The notes: a model not told the origin generated them from the sequence alone. DNA of 63,255 bases from Phytomonas francai (GCA_001766655.1 MJCC01000021.1:1-63255); one strand, 5' to 3'; shown: positions 29,016 to 40,166, counted from the first letter of the stretch. Numbers and translations: made by a program.

Positions 29016-31232
29016 ATGAATACCTTTCTACCATCTCACAAAAACAATCCACTATCGGACGCCAAGAGCTATACTCATCATTACCACTCCCATTCTTCCT
29101 CTGAGGATGGTGCGGCAGGCCCGATACGCCTATTCACTCCTAATCGAGGAGCTGACGCATCATATCTCTTTTCCCATCACAACTCTACACAACCCACCTA
29201 TGACCAGCCTGTGGGTTTTTCTCACTCAAGGAAGTCCACTACTCAGAGTACTCAGGCCACACAGAGAGAACCTGAGGGGGCTGCTGCTCAGTCATCGTTA
29301 TTCTCTTCCGTGATGGTGAACGGTGAAGCCGAGGGGCCATTCTCTCCAGTTATTGCCTCATCACGGCTGAATTCCTGCGCTGATTCCCCAGCTAACGCAT
29401 TCGTTCCACATATTATTCGGAGTTCAGTTTATGCAGCGGAAAGCGCAGACCGACCGGCTTTGAAGGATCGACACCGATGTAGTCCCAGATCCTTTTCTCT
29501 TTCGCCCTCCAAGGGGCGTGGCGGGGGTCGTTCTTATTTAGTTTCCCCTGTACGTGCACTAAGCCAATCATCTCGGCGACTTGGCGAGGATAGGGAGAAA
29601 AGTTACGACGACTTCGATTCATTTTCCCCTCACCCATTGCTATCGAGTGTGGCTAAACATACGACATCGATTCTTAAAAATGCTGATCATAGGTCGCAGA
29701 ATGGCTGCTCACCGCCAAGCCGATCACCACCACCACCTCCTTCTTTTTTACTGAAAGAGTATACCCCCAAGCGTGGGTTCCGTCAGTCTTCGCGTGAAGC
29801 CGAAAGTACACTGTCCCAGATTCAACTTTCACCGCCCGCCGATTCGTTAGGCCACGCGAAGAATTTGGAAGATATAGTGATTTATTTAAAAAACCACTAT
29901 GCGCAAGAGTCCGGAGAGGATAAGTATGGGTTGGAAACACTTCATCCAGAGGATATCGTCACGCTGGCGAAGTGCTTTTGCACGGATGTTCACCGTCTAG
30001 TGCGAAAACGGCGACAAAAAATGGGTATGAATGTGGTGTCGTTCGCTGCAGGCGATTTGCCATTGAGTGGAATGATTTCAGAAGCTACGGATAGTAATAA
30101 TATGACCTTCAACCCTGGAGACAACGCAACTACAAGAGATGGCATTGAAGAGGGGGGAAGTAAAAAACCCGTGGATGGTGTCCAACACCGGCATCACCGC
30201 GATGTCGACTCTAGTGGTGGCAGTGAGTTAGTCATGGACCGAAATATCGAGTCTGAAAGGCCTCATGAGCCGTCTCAACATCAAAAATACCAATCATCAT
30301 TTCAACCATCACCACAGCTGGATCAGGGCGAACCCGGAACACAGATCGTACGGGTTATCGTGCCGTTCTGCGGGACCCCCCTCAAGCGAGCTAGCTCCCA
30401 GGCCTCCACGTCCTCGCTTCAGGGGCGTCCTTCGATAGCCACCCCGCGTCCTAAGGCCTCACAGGGCGCCCCACACCCCCATCGGGACCCCTCCCCCAGC
30501 AGCCTCGCCCTCTGGGGGGGGGTAGGCGGCTCCGCGAACGCGAAGGGGCTGGCCGCGCCGTTTGTGAACCCCCAGGTCTACGCGGCCCGCCGCGCCGATG
30601 CCGATGCCGATTCCGCCGTCGGGCCGTCCCCTTTTCCGCCCGAAAAAGGCCCTTTGCGCGTGGAGGTCCCGCCTTCGCGGCCGGCGTCCGTTTCCGTAGG
30701 CCGCCCGAAGCCCCCCTACGCCGCGCCCCCACCTCGCGGCCAAGCGATCGCGCGCAGAGAGGGCCCACATAAACCACTCGTTGAGTTGATGAAGCTTCTG
30801 CGCAAAGGGACGCACCTAGTGAAGTATTTTTCGTCATTTCGAACCCCACATATTCGTTTTTTTTGTGTTCAAGACCTTGCGACGCGGTTTAATGGGAGGG
30901 AGGTGCTGATGCCTCACATTACGTGGAGACCCATGAATAAAGACCACTGGCCTGTTGACCGCTTCAGGGAAGACGACAGCAAGCCGAATGCCCTGAACTT
31001 GATTCATCTCCACACGGCATGCCTTGGGTTCGATCTCGCACCGGAGCTTTTCAAGCGAAAGGGTAGTAATGTCATCGACCACTGCGGGCGATTGGTGCCC
31101 GCTGATATGTGTGTGGTCCTCGCCTTCCACTCGCGAGTCCTAGGGCTCAGTTTTCTGAGCGAAGTGGATCGACAGTTATGGATGGAGGCATTCACGGCTA
31201 TTATTGAGCGTAATCGCTTGTATCATAAATAG
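29016..31232 (+). CDS. PH-like domain protein
   Basis: 738 aa. Residues 1-270 are Ser/Pro/His-rich and look disordered. A short helical segment at about 283-335 (EDIVIYLKNHY, then HPEDIVTLAKCF) may be a folded module. A second low-complexity Pro/Ala/Gly region covers about 445-585 and coincides with a sharp GC-rich block (about 30340-30770). The C-terminal 150 residues look folded: GTHLVKYF, then strands with ITWRP, and a final helix QLWMEAFTAIIE, the usual ending of a PH domain, which binds phosphoinositides or protein partners. The call rests on the strand pattern and terminal Trp helix. A strong pyrimidine-AG lies 35 nt before the ATG. Confidence 0.7.
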   Translation: MNTFLPSHKNNPLSDAKSYTHHYHSHSSSEDGAAGPIRLFTPNRGADASYLFSHHNSTQPTYDQPVGFSHSRKSTTQSTQATQREPEGAAAQSSLFSSVMVNGEAEGPFSPVIASSRLNSCADSPANAFVPHIIRSSVYAAESADRPALKDRHRCSPRSFSLSPSKGRGGGRSYLVSPVRALSQSSRRLGEDREKSYDDFDSFSPHPLLSSVAKHTTSILKNADHRSQNGCSPPSRSPPPPPSFLLKEYTPKRGFRQSSREAESTLSQIQLSPPADSLGHAKNLEDIVIYLKNHYAQESGEDKYGLETLHPEDIVTLAKCFCTDVHRLVRKRRQKMGMNVVSFAAGDLPLSGMISEATDSNNMTFNPGDNATTRDGIEEGGSKKPVDGVQHRHHRDVDSSGGSELVMDRNIESERPHEPSQHQKYQSSFQPSPQLDQGEPGTQIVRVIVPFCGTPLKRASSQASTSSLQGRPSIATPRPKASQGAPHPHRDPSPSSLALWGGVGGSANAKGLAAPFVNPQVYAARRADADADSAVGPSPFPPEKGPLRVEVPPSRPASVSVGRPKPPYAAPPPRGQAIARREGPHKPLVELMKLLRKGTHLVKYFSSFRTPHIRFFCVQDLATRFNGREVLMPHITWRPMNKDHWPVDRFREDDSKPNALNLIHLHTACLGFDLAPELFKRKGSNVIDHCGRLVPADMCVVLAFHSRVLGLSFLSEVDRQLWMEAFTAIIERNRLYHK

Positions 31233-31890
31233 ATGATTCTTTCTAAGCAAGGAGAGGTGCTATTTTTTCCCCATGCGTATGTTCCCATTTTATTGTGACG
31301 ATATGCTCACAACGGGGATTTACTAGATATGTAGGGTTGTTTTTTATATCTAAACGTGAGTCTGATGGGGGAATCGCTCTCCTTTTCCGTGATGTGGACG
31401 TTATTTTGCATTTCGGAGGGGTGGGGTGGGGCACAGCGCACATTACTCCTAAAATTTTTTGGAGGCTGCGTCTGCTTCCTATTTTTCATCACTAGAGTTA
31501 CTAGAGCACGTTAATTTGCTTGGGTAGCGACTAACATGTTCATGCACATCTGCTTACAATCTCAGGCTTAAAAATGGGAAAATAAAGTGTTTGTACAGAT
31601 TTTAACCATTGAAATCGTGTGGTTCGTTACTTTAATTCTTAATTTACCTTTTTCCCCCCATTTATACATATGAAACACATTTTCTGTATTTATTTCCAAT
31701 AGGTAATTAGGTTTCGCCATTTGAATAGGGCTAGTTTACCCCCTCAAATAACAGAAACAAATATACATATTCAATTCGTTATTTTTTCCATTTTACTTAT
31801 ACGTTTGATTGGTTTGTGTCCTTTAATATTTTACTCGAGTTTGTATCCAGATATTTTAAATTACGAAGTTTACTTCAGTAAGGGTGGCCG
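31233..31890. other. Spacer, no gene seen
   Basis: AT-rich, with CTTCAG ending at 31878, 12 nt before the next ATG, as a possible acceptor. ORFs here are short and unconvincing. Confidence 0.6.
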
Positions 31891-34800
31891 ATGGAATTGA
31901 ATGTAAAACAAATGTGCGACTTCGAAATGTCTAATGAAACTGAAAATTCTGATAGTAACCGTCATAGGGCTGACGTGATTCCTCATGCACTTATGTCAAA
32001 AGGAGAGGACTCACAAATTACTGACAAGACCGACGGTTTGGAGAGCAGACCGGTTCACTCACTTTTAACGCAGGAAGAGAGTGGGCCTAAGGAGAATTGC
32101 CATGCCATAGACAAGACTAGCACAAATGAGGAAAGTTTTAGGAAAGGCAGGCTAAACTTAGACTCGAAGCTTGACAGTGTTTCTGTGTTGGATGACCAGC
32201 TAAATCGCCTCACCACTCACATATCCCATGAGTGTCTGCGTGAACCAGATATGACATTCAAGAAGAAATCACCAAGAGACCCAAAGTATGCGATGGGAGA
32301 GCCTGGCTTGGGGCAAGAGGAAGTAAATATTTCAGATATCTTAGGGAATTTTCCACCAAGCTCTTTACAGAATTTGAAGTGCGAGAGAAACAAATCAGCC
32401 AAGCCTGTACCCAAAAGGGCATTTGACGCGAATAAAGGTAGTAAAAGCAAGAAGAAGGCAACTTTAAATGTAAATACAAAACCAAAAAAGAATGACAATC
32501 GAACACTTTCAAAGACGAACGATTACACCTCCACGAAGCGTTTGCAGCGTGGCCTTGTGAAATTTCAAAAACACGAGGTGCAGATTCCCTGCTTATCGAA
32601 GGTGAAAGTTCCATTGGCCCCTCGAAAAGATTCTGAACCCGGAGGGCGGGAGGCCCCTAGGGATCCCAACATGCCATTAACGTCATTTTCCGAGTTTAAG
32701 GCGGCGCTTCTTGGAGACTTCATCTCCGATCCTGTTTGTGAGCCAACGAATTGCTCACCACACTCTGAGAAAGGTGTGTGTGGGCCCATGCAGTTGTTAC
32801 CCGTGAGCTCCTCAGAGTCCCACAAAACGGAGGTATCAATCGCGCCCTCGATTACAATGGCATTTTCAGCCACCTTGGCGGAGGGTGTTAAACATAAGAA
32901 CGCCACGTCTCAGAAAAATCCAAGTTTCTTGTCATCGGTGTCGTCTGCGGTTTGTCTTTACGACCCACAGGTGCAGAATTCCGAGCCCACAACCCATACT
33001 AGTAGTTCTTCTAAAGGGAAGTCAAATACGAACGGTAGACCGCCCAGCGGACTAGGGGCCTCATCCAATTTTCACGAAGCCGATCCCCCTCAGCCGACGG
33101 TGCGCACGCCGCGGGGGGTGTCGTTAGTTCAAACCCCCCCCCCGCTGCCTAGGCACTCTGCAAGGGGAAAGCATGGCTCTTTGGACTTGACGAGAGGCGA
33201 TTATGGCGCGTCGTGTGGGGGTGGAAACGATGGGGCGCCCCATTTCAGCATCCTTCCATACCTTCGCTTTACACAGACCTGGGGGATATCCAGTGGGCTC
33301 CGGTTGGATAACCCCAGCGCGGTCGGGCTCGCGGAGGCGCCTCATCTTCCTTCGTTAAGGGACGTTCAGGGGGCGGGGGGCGACGATGCGGGCTCCTCTG
33401 GGAGCGTCCACGACTTGAACGCGGAGAATCATGCGGGGAGCAACGGTACGGGTTTAGGCCCCTCTTCCAGGGGTGTGGGTCGATGCGTCGGGGCCTCCGC
33501 GGCGCCGACGCCAACTCCTCTTACGCTCCTTACCGATCGTATCGATACGTTGCTTCCGGCGTGGAGCTTATTGACTTCTCTTATCGTTCCCGCGAGGGGG
33601 GTCGAGCAGGGACCTCCTGAGTATCTATTGCCATCGCATTCACGCTCGGCTTCAATGCGAGAAGGCGATAGGGAGGGGCCCCCTGGACGGGGTGCTTTGT
33701 CTCCCTCCAAGTGTGCCACCCATTTGCCGCTGAAGCGACACTTTTTTCTCTATCCTCTGGCCTTTTCTGAGTTAACGCCTTTTGGGGCGGGTGGGGATAG
33801 GGTTGACGAGACAAGGGGCTCTCTTTTGACCTGCGGTGAGGGGACCACCATAGATGCGGGTTTGCAGTGCTCCTTTCAGTTCCCGAGGGATGATCAGCGT
33901 GGGAGCGAAAAATTTCTCTATTACCAAGTGCGGGTGAGGATTTGTTTGAACGTTGGGAATCACGTCTCTTCGCATGGGTCCACGGTTTACTCGACGCCGG
34001 TTGAGGCTAAACCAGGTCTGATGCCTACGAGCACTGCCACTAACCACCCTGCATCCAGCGATACCACCAAGAACCACGTACCGCTCCTCTGTTCCATCGA
34101 CGTGGAGCCGCGTTTTTCCCGCTGCGCAGAAAATCAGGAATCCCTCCAGCGATTCGCCCAGGATGGCAATCTTTCTGAATTTTATCTTCGAGCCCATTTG
34201 AAAGACGCCGCGCTTCAGCTGATCGCGCGTGCACCGCTCGTATCGGAGAGTATAATAACGACTTCGCAGAAAGGGGCCATAAATTTTTCCGTAGAGGGAG
34301 ATCCAGCGTCGTGCGAGACAAACTTCGGAGCAGCAGAAAACGTGCAGAGTAATATTCGACAGCCAAACCTTTCCCCAACACCACGCGAGAGAGACGCTGA
34401 TGCTGGGGTGAACCTGAGCTTCCTTTCTTGCCCCACACCTGACCTAGGAGAGGCAGAGGGTGAATCGCTTATCGAACCCATCGGCTTGAGTGTCGAATCG
34501 GAGGTTCCGCCAAGCGAGGCGGCCTCGACTTCTTCGACAGCCCTTACCCTTACCCTCACTTTAACTGCTCGAATTAGGGCATCCCTGACGGCCGAGGGCC
34601 GCAGCGAGGGAACCACCCTAGCAGAGAACGACGGAGAGGGGAGGGAGATGTGCATCTCAAGGTCGCGCTTGGTCTATCTTACCCTTGTGAGCATCTTTCT
34701 CGAGACCTTTATTCTCTCGCCTCACACTTCACGGGTTGAGTTTGCGATGTATAGGTTTGGGAAGCCATCCCTACCGGCGCCGAATGGTGGGGTTTTACTC

Positions 34801-37272
34801 AACAACGATGACGTGAGTCACCCTTCCTGTCTGGGTATTGGGGAGTGGGGGGATATCGCGCTGGAGGAGCTTCGTCGGCATTGCGTTCTGCGCATCAACC
34901 GAATTTATCTCAAGGCTCCGCCCTCTCGCTTGGAGAGTGCAGATCTATCGACGGCTGAGGTTGTTTGCCGCTTGGATGAAAATGGTGGCGGGGATAATGT
35001 CGAGGAAACCCATCAGATCGAGGCCTCGGAGTCCCATGATGAGGTAGATTTGGGTAAGGAAGGCATCGCGGCGGAAGAAACTCAAGTGGACGCAGACAAA
35101 GTTTTGAGTGCGGATGAAACCCCCAAACCAGAGGTGATACCGGACGAGGGAGAATGTAGCCTCTGCCAGGATCTGCCCAACAGTGATCCGGAGCCAGGCG
35201 AAGACAGATTTCCCTGTGAGCCTCAGAAGAGTGAGGAGGTCTATAGCATAAGTAGAGGGGGTGCAATGAATAGTATTCAAGACACCACTTCAGAGACATT
35301 CACACAAGAAAAGGACATCGAAGACGGGTCTAGGGTGGAGCATATCGAGTGTGATGTTCGCGATATGACGGCTGAACTCTTGGAGAAAACAAAAGAGGTC
35401 TACCACGAGGCGGAACAGGTCGACTTTCTTATAAAAAATTACCGCAAGATCTATGATGTTCCCCCGAGTATGGCGGCCAAAATAAATTCAATATTTAATG
35501 TTCTTCGAGCGCCTCGGCCAGGCCATGCGCGACGCGTTGATCCTGCCGCCGCCTCGAATACAAAGCATGGGAAAAGATCACCGGCAGATCATGAGACAAC
35601 GAAGACGGAGGGTGAGTTTCTTTCTACATCCGTTCAATTCTTGATCGCAGAACATGTGGCCTTGTTCAGCGCAAAAGGCACCGAAGGGGGGGAGAGAGGT
35701 ACCCATGAGGATACGGATAGAGGGGAGGACCCACATGCCTTCTTTACTAAACAGTTCGGGAGCAGCTTAAGCTCGCTAATTTCTGTACTGCACACCATAA
35801 TGTGGAGATGCGTGGCGGAATCTGCCATAGCCGTGACCGAAGGGTTCGATAAGGATGAGACCTCATTGCTTGAACCCCTTTTTGCAGCATTGTCTTCTTC
35901 GCTATCTTCCGAGATCGCATTCACTGCAATCTGGGCCTTGAATCGTGAAGAATCACTTCTTCGAGGGTTTAGAAAGGGTCTTTTCAATTTAACCGATCAT
36001 TCAATTTCGCAATCTCATTCTTTTGCTGGTGATCCAACCCTTACTTCTTTTTCCGAGGCTACTAGTAATGAGTGTTTGGCCGGGGGGTTTGCCGGGCCCC
36101 CGCCATCGCGAGCGACCGTGGTAGGGCATCAAGTTTTGGGCGCCAAATTGCGCAAAAGTGGACGAAAGCATAAACCTCACCCTGGCCGAGCGGGGATGGC
36201 CTCCGCGAGTGATCCTCGTGGACAAAAGGCGGAGGAGCAGCTCGTATTGCCGGCGCTTTGCTTCGTGGTGAGTGCTGCCGCCGAGGTTTCCGGGGTTTCA
36301 CCTTCCGCCAACCCCCAACCTTCCCTGCAGGTCCTGGGAATGGAATCGGGGGCCTCCAAAGCGGAGGACCTTCCACTGGCGGGCGATTGCCGTCTTATTT
36401 TTAAATCACCCAGGGCTCTTTCAGCAGCCAAGATCAAACTTCAAGCGGTGATGGAGAGTCTTGAGCGCTGTCTCGTCGTTTTGCGTGGTGTGAGTACGGG
36501 TTTACGGTGGGGTACGACAATATTCTTGGAGAGATCGGCTCTACCTCTTTTAAGCGAGCATATGCTAATTTTTTGGGATGAATGGCGAGGCCTATGTAAT
36601 CTCGATGCGCGCTCGATCAGCCCTAACCCCACGCTGAATGAGAGCATCGTTCATGCGATGAATATCATCGACCCCAACATGTCGTCTATCGCAGGTATGG
36701 AGGGACCGACGAAGTCCATCCCTGATTCAGAGTTCAGCTCAAATGGCCCCCAAAACGAAGCAGATAAGCCCTTATCTTCTTCCCACAATGTGGAGCATTT
36801 CGAGATCGAATGTGTTCAGTCTGAGGAGAAGTTATTGAGGAAAAGTTTACCTCTGGAAAGTAGAGGTGTATCTCGAGAATCCTCAGGCTTGGCGACGAGT
36901 TCACTGAGGGCACCTGCTAGGCCTAAGAAAAGGGGTATTGCGGCCCATAAACAGAATTCGAGTCTCTGTTTTGAGAACAATGCGAAGGTCCAAAATAATT
37001 CCAGCATCGGGGAGGGAGGTAGAATGTGTCCTCCAGTGCAGCAGCGGAATAGCTTTTCGGATGAAACATCCGTATTAAAGGTTCCCGATTCCTTAGAAAA
37101 AGGACCAGCAACCACGGTAAATGCTAAGAATATAAACTCAAAGACGACACTGCGGAGGCAGGGGAGCCGTAAGGTGTCTCCAAGTTCTCAAGAGGCCGAT
37201 GCCACCACAAGGCTCGTTCTAATCTTTATTATAGTAGGTGCATTGCTTTTTTTAGTACTTTTGTACATTTGA
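31891..37272 (+). CDS. Large tail-anchored protein, function unknown
   Basis: 1793 aa ending in a single hydrophobic segment (LVLIFIIVGALLFLVLLYI) at the extreme C-terminus, so it is a predicted tail-anchored protein with almost all its mass in the cytosol. The N-terminal 430 residues are Lys/Ser-rich and probably disordered. Regions around residues 470-490, 610-700 and 920-1010 have strand-like hydrophobic patterns (HFFLYPLAFSELTPF, YYQVRVRICL, LVYLTLVSIFLETFIL) and could form a C2-like or similar beta fold, but I cannot assign one. An acidic linker (about 1030-1150) and a helical region (about 1250-1360) follow. GC content jumps at about 33050-33500. Tail anchors usually target the ER, mitochondrial outer membrane or peroxisome. 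Confidence 0.72.
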   Translation: MELNVKQMCDFEMSNETENSDSNRHRADVIPHALMSKGEDSQITDKTDGLESRPVHSLLTQEESGPKENCHAIDKTSTNEESFRKGRLNLDSKLDSVSVLDDQLNRLTTHISHECLREPDMTFKKKSPRDPKYAMGEPGLGQEEVNISDILGNFPPSSLQNLKCERNKSAKPVPKRAFDANKGSKSKKKATLNVNTKPKKNDNRTLSKTNDYTSTKRLQRGLVKFQKHEVQIPCLSKVKVPLAPRKDSEPGGREAPRDPNMPLTSFSEFKAALLGDFISDPVCEPTNCSPHSEKGVCGPMQLLPVSSSESHKTEVSIAPSITMAFSATLAEGVKHKNATSQKNPSFLSSVSSAVCLYDPQVQNSEPTTHTSSSSKGKSNTNGRPPSGLGASSNFHEADPPQPTVRTPRGVSLVQTPPPLPRHSARGKHGSLDLTRGDYGASCGGGNDGAPHFSILPYLRFTQTWGISSGLRLDNPSAVGLAEAPHLPSLRDVQGAGGDDAGSSGSVHDLNAENHAGSNGTGLGPSSRGVGRCVGASAAPTPTPLTLLTDRIDTLLPAWSLLTSLIVPARGVEQGPPEYLLPSHSRSASMREGDREGPPGRGALSPSKCATHLPLKRHFFLYPLAFSELTPFGAGGDRVDETRGSLLTCGEGTTIDAGLQCSFQFPRDDQRGSEKFLYYQVRVRICLNVGNHVSSHGSTVYSTPVEAKPGLMPTSTATNHPASSDTTKNHVPLLCSIDVEPRFSRCAENQESLQRFAQDGNLSEFYLRAHLKDAALQLIARAPLVSESIITTSQKGAINFSVEGDPASCETNFGAAENVQSNIRQPNLSPTPRERDADAGVNLSFLSCPTPDLGEAEGESLIEPIGLSVESEVPPSEAASTSSTALTLTLTLTARIRASLTAEGRSEGTTLAENDGEGREMCISRSRLVYLTLVSIFLETFILSPHTSRVEFAMYRFGKPSLPAPNGGVLLNNDDVSHPSCLGIGEWGDIALEELRRHCVLRINRIYLKAPPSRLESADLSTAEVVCRLDENGGGDNVEETHQIEASESHDEVDLGKEGIAAEETQVDADKVLSADETPKPEVIPDEGECSLCQDLPNSDPEPGEDRFPCEPQKSEEVYSISRGGAMNSIQDTTSETFTQEKDIEDGSRVEHIECDVRDMTAELLEKTKEVYHEAEQVDFLIKNYRKIYDVPPSMAAKINSIFNVLRAPRPGHARRVDPAAASNTKHGKRSPADHETTKTEGEFLSTSVQFLIAEHVALFSAKGTEGGERGTHEDTDRGEDPHAFFTKQFGSSLSSLISVLHTIMWRCVAESAIAVTEGFDKDETSLLEPLFAALSSSLSSEIAFTAIWALNREESLLRGFRKGLFNLTDHSISQSHSFAGDPTLTSFSEATSNECLAGGFAGPPPSRATVVGHQVLGAKLRKSGRKHKPHPGRAGMASASDPRGQKAEEQLVLPALCFVVSAAAEVSGVSPSANPQPSLQVLGMESGASKAEDLPLAGDCRLIFKSPRALSAAKIKLQAVMESLERCLVVLRGVSTGLRWGTTIFLERSALPLLSEHMLIFWDEWRGLCNLDARSISPNPTLNESIVHAMNIIDPNMSSIAGMEGPTKSIPDSEFSSNGPQNEADKPLSSSHNVEHFEIECVQSEEKLLRKSLPLESRGVSRESSGLATSSLRAPARPKKRGIAAHKQNSSLCFENNAKVQNNSSIGEGGRMCPPVQQRNSFSDETSVLKVPDSLEKGPATTVNAKNINSKTTLRRQGSRKVSPSSQEADATTRLVLIFIIVGALLFLVLLYI

Positions 37273-38693
37273 TTTTCTGGACGTGAGTGGGGGTCCAAAC
37301 AAACAAGAGGTGGGGTGGGGGGCGTATCGATTTAACGAAAATATCGAGGTATAAAATAGGTAAAAAAACATTGGGAAATCGAATGCTACAGAGGGTGGTG
37401 CATCTTAAAAAAGCATTCGTTTGTCTATCCGGAAGCATTTGAATCCAGAACAAACAAATCATATGATTAGTCAAAAACAAATAATCACTACTTCATCTTT
37501 AGGCATAAAAACCAATAGGTTGAATTAATATTCTAAATTTTTTAAATTTCGAAGTTCTGCGTCCTAGATTTAGATATGATGGATCTTTTTTTGTTGACAA
37601 TATGTAAGAAAACAATTTAATGTAATCAGAACCTTCTCTTACGTATTTATATTAAATAAATAAAGCACCCTGCGTGCATTTTCCTACTAAAGCAACCAGA
37701 AGGGTGACCACCAATAATAATGCATGTGGCCATAGGAAAATGTACGCATATGTATCGTATGATGCCTCACAAGCTAGGGGCTATGTACTCGTGTAAGTGG
37801 TAGCAAGGGCTCCACTTGGGATTGATAATAGCAAATAGTTCTATCAATTCAAACAACTAACCTTCAAAGTTTTTGTGTTTACCTAGTTTGGAGCGTGTAA
37901 AAATATGACAATAACTGTTCTGCATGATTCATACATTTTTGCCTTAACTTTTATCTGCTTTTGTCGTTAGTTTGGATTTAGTTGGTGCAAATGGGTTGCA
38001 TACCAAAAGGGGCATGATCTTTTATTTATTTCATTTAGTGAAACTAGGAGTCTTGAGTTTCTTACTGTGATTTTAATTTGACATTTTTTTTTTGCTTCAC
38101 TTTATCGCCTTGTAGGCGTTTATTCATTTAGCAAAATAGTATTGACTTTTTTTATTTAGTGATTTAGTGATTTTTTAAAGTATGCATACGGGGGCTTATT
38201 TTTATTCCTTCTCTTTTCCAACTTGGATGCCTTTTTTTTTTTTTGCTGCACCATTCCATGGTACTACGCTTAACATCAGGGAAGAGAATAAGTTGAACAG
38301 TCCTTTTTTTTTTTTAACGTAAAGAGGAAAATATGGAAAGGGAGCCGGTGTGATACTGTTTATTCGTTTAATTTTTTTTGCTGATGCTCCTTTTTGATCA
38401 ATCTTTAATTCCTTTTTATTTATAAAGTTTACTTGCTCTTTAGTCCTGAGTTATCCTTCTTGTGTGTTGATTTTTTAATTTTTGCTTTCATTCACTCATT
38501 GTCGACTTACTCTCAACTTTCCTTTTCAAAGCCTTTTTGAGTATCATAGGGTGTTTCGAGCATGAAAGTGGAGCGGGTTTACTTATAGTGAACATATTTC
38601 TGCAGAAAATTTATTTATATTCATATCATTGTTATCATTTATTTCTGATCCTCAAATCCTTTCTGCGGTACCATTCAGCGAAAGTACATATCA
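37273..38693. other. Long AT-rich spacer
   Basis: 1.4 kb with many poly-T tracts and no supportable ORF or RNA gene. CCATTCAG ending at 38678 lies 15 nt before the next ATG and is the likely trans-splice acceptor. Confidence 0.6.
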
Positions 38694-40166
38694 ATGGGGT
38701 CATCGAAGGTACGCAAGGAGGAGGCGGAGCTGCGCCAGATCGCCAAGCGCGCGCGTGCGTCTCGAAAAGAAGAGAAAAAAAGCACCACGGCGAGGAAGCG
38801 TCGGGAGGCTCCGGCAAAAACCTCGGAGGAGGCCTCAGCCACGGACGCTGAGAATATCCCGAGCACCATCCGACTGAAGCATCGTCGGAATGCGGTGGTA
38901 ATGGCGCCGAAGGATGTTGATGAATTGCACCGAAAGCTGCACCTCTCGTTGACCCCCAACGACGCGAAACCGAAGGAGGGGCCGAACGCCGCGGAGGCTT
39001 TCTCGACTAGAAAGGGGCCGAAGAAAGGGTCTTGCGTGGATTCGAGGCATTCCGCCCCGGCATCCTCGAGCCCGGCATCCCCGTCGCCAGCCTTTTCGGA
39101 GCCCAACTACCACTTTGAGATCCACTACAAGCGGAAGGAGATCCTCGTCGATGTCGTTTTGCACCACATCCCGCACCAGAAAATAAACCTCGAGGAGACA
39201 ACGCCGACGCGGCTTGTCGTGGATACGACCGCGCACACCAAAAAGTACCGACTCGTTCTGCCAATGCCGGAAGGGCTTCGCGTGGACTCTGAAAAGGGCT
39301 CGTATGAGCTGGAAAATGGCGTCTTGCACTGCCGGCTGCCGATTCTCAACGAGGAAATTCCCGCGGAGCTGAGAAATGAGTGGGATAGGATCCAGGAGAG
39401 AATTCGCGAGCAACGCGCGCTGCGTTTTCGCGTGAATAAGGAAGGCGGCCTCACCGTTCGGATGCGGAAGACTCTACTCGCGCAAAGCCCTGCCGAGCAG
39501 GCACGGCTTCAGGCTGCGCGGGCTGCTAAACGGCCGAGGCGGGGGGAGGGCTCTGGGAAGGAGGAGGCATCAAATGGGGACCGGCCGCGTGATGGAAGCG
39601 CGATCGCCAAGGACGCTGCGCTAAAGTCGACCTCAGCGGGTTCCGCTGGGAAGGCGAAAGCGATGAAGACGGAGACGAACCCTACGAAAGTCGCTGATAA
39701 GGAGGCCGAAGCGCCAAAGAAACCTGTTGGGAGCAACGATGGCAAGGCGGCGAAGGTGCTCAACAGCAAAGACAAGAAGGCTAGCAGCATGAAAGCATCC
39801 AATAGTAATGCCAATAATAACAATAGTAATAATGGTAAGAAGGATGTTTTTGCCGAGGAGCACTCCAAGGCTATGTCCATTGCTAAATCTGTGGTCGTGG
39901 GTGTCCGTCATTCCATTAGGGAAAAGGTCCAGCTTGCCAAGGAGGTGCAAAAAAAACGTCTTGAGCGGATAAACGTGCGGAGTGAGCGCCAAGAGCAGAG
40001 ACGTCTCCGTGAGGCGGAGTCCTTTCAACGCGTTATCGAAGAACAAAAGCGCCAGCTTCTGGCGCATGGCGCCTTGAAAGCCTCCACCGAGGAGGCCGCT
40101 CGGAAAAAGGAACAGGAGCGAAAGGGTAAGCAGGGACCTGCAAAGTCAGTCTCATTTAAAGATTAA
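38694..40166 (+). CDS. CS/p23-like (PIH1 C-terminal-like) domain protein
   Basis: 490 aa. The N-terminal 60 residues are Lys/Arg-rich. At about 138-225 there is a compact beta domain (FEIHYKRKEILVDVVLHHI, LVVDTTAHTKKYRLVLPMP, a YELENGVLHCRLPI ending) with the look of a CS/p23 or PIH1-CS fold. The rest is a Lys/Ala-rich linker with an Asn run (about 368-381) and a basic helical C-terminus (about 395-470). CS and PIH proteins work with Hsp90 in assembling complexes, including axonemal dyneins. No PIH1 N-terminal domain is visible, so a PIH1D/kintoun assignment is only a possibility. A nucleolar protein of the small heat-shock type is an alternative. Confidence 0.65.
   Translation: MGSSKVRKEEAELRQIAKRARASRKEEKKSTTARKRREAPAKTSEEASATDAENIPSTIRLKHRRNAVVMAPKDVDELHRKLHLSLTPNDAKPKEGPNAAEAFSTRKGPKKGSCVDSRHSAPASSSPASPSPAFSEPNYHFEIHYKRKEILVDVVLHHIPHQKINLEETTPTRLVVDTTAHTKKYRLVLPMPEGLRVDSEKGSYELENGVLHCRLPILNEEIPAELRNEWDRIQERIREQRALRFRVNKEGGLTVRMRKTLLAQSPAEQARLQAARAAKRPRRGEGSGKEEASNGDRPRDGSAIAKDAALKSTSAGSAGKAKAMKTETNPTKVADKEAEAPKKPVGSNDGKAAKVLNSKDKKASSMKASNSNANNNNSNNGKKDVFAEEHSKAMSIAKSVVVGVRHSIREKVQLAKEVQKKRLERINVRSERQEQRRLREAESFQRVIEEQKRQLLAHGALKASTEEAARKKEQERKGKQGPAKSVSFKD

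Noticed and set aside
34538..34561. CCCTTACCCTTACCCT in the 1793-aa gene, resembling telomere repeat
   Set aside because: The kinetoplastid repeat is CCCTAA; this differs and lies in frame, encoding a Leu-Thr run.
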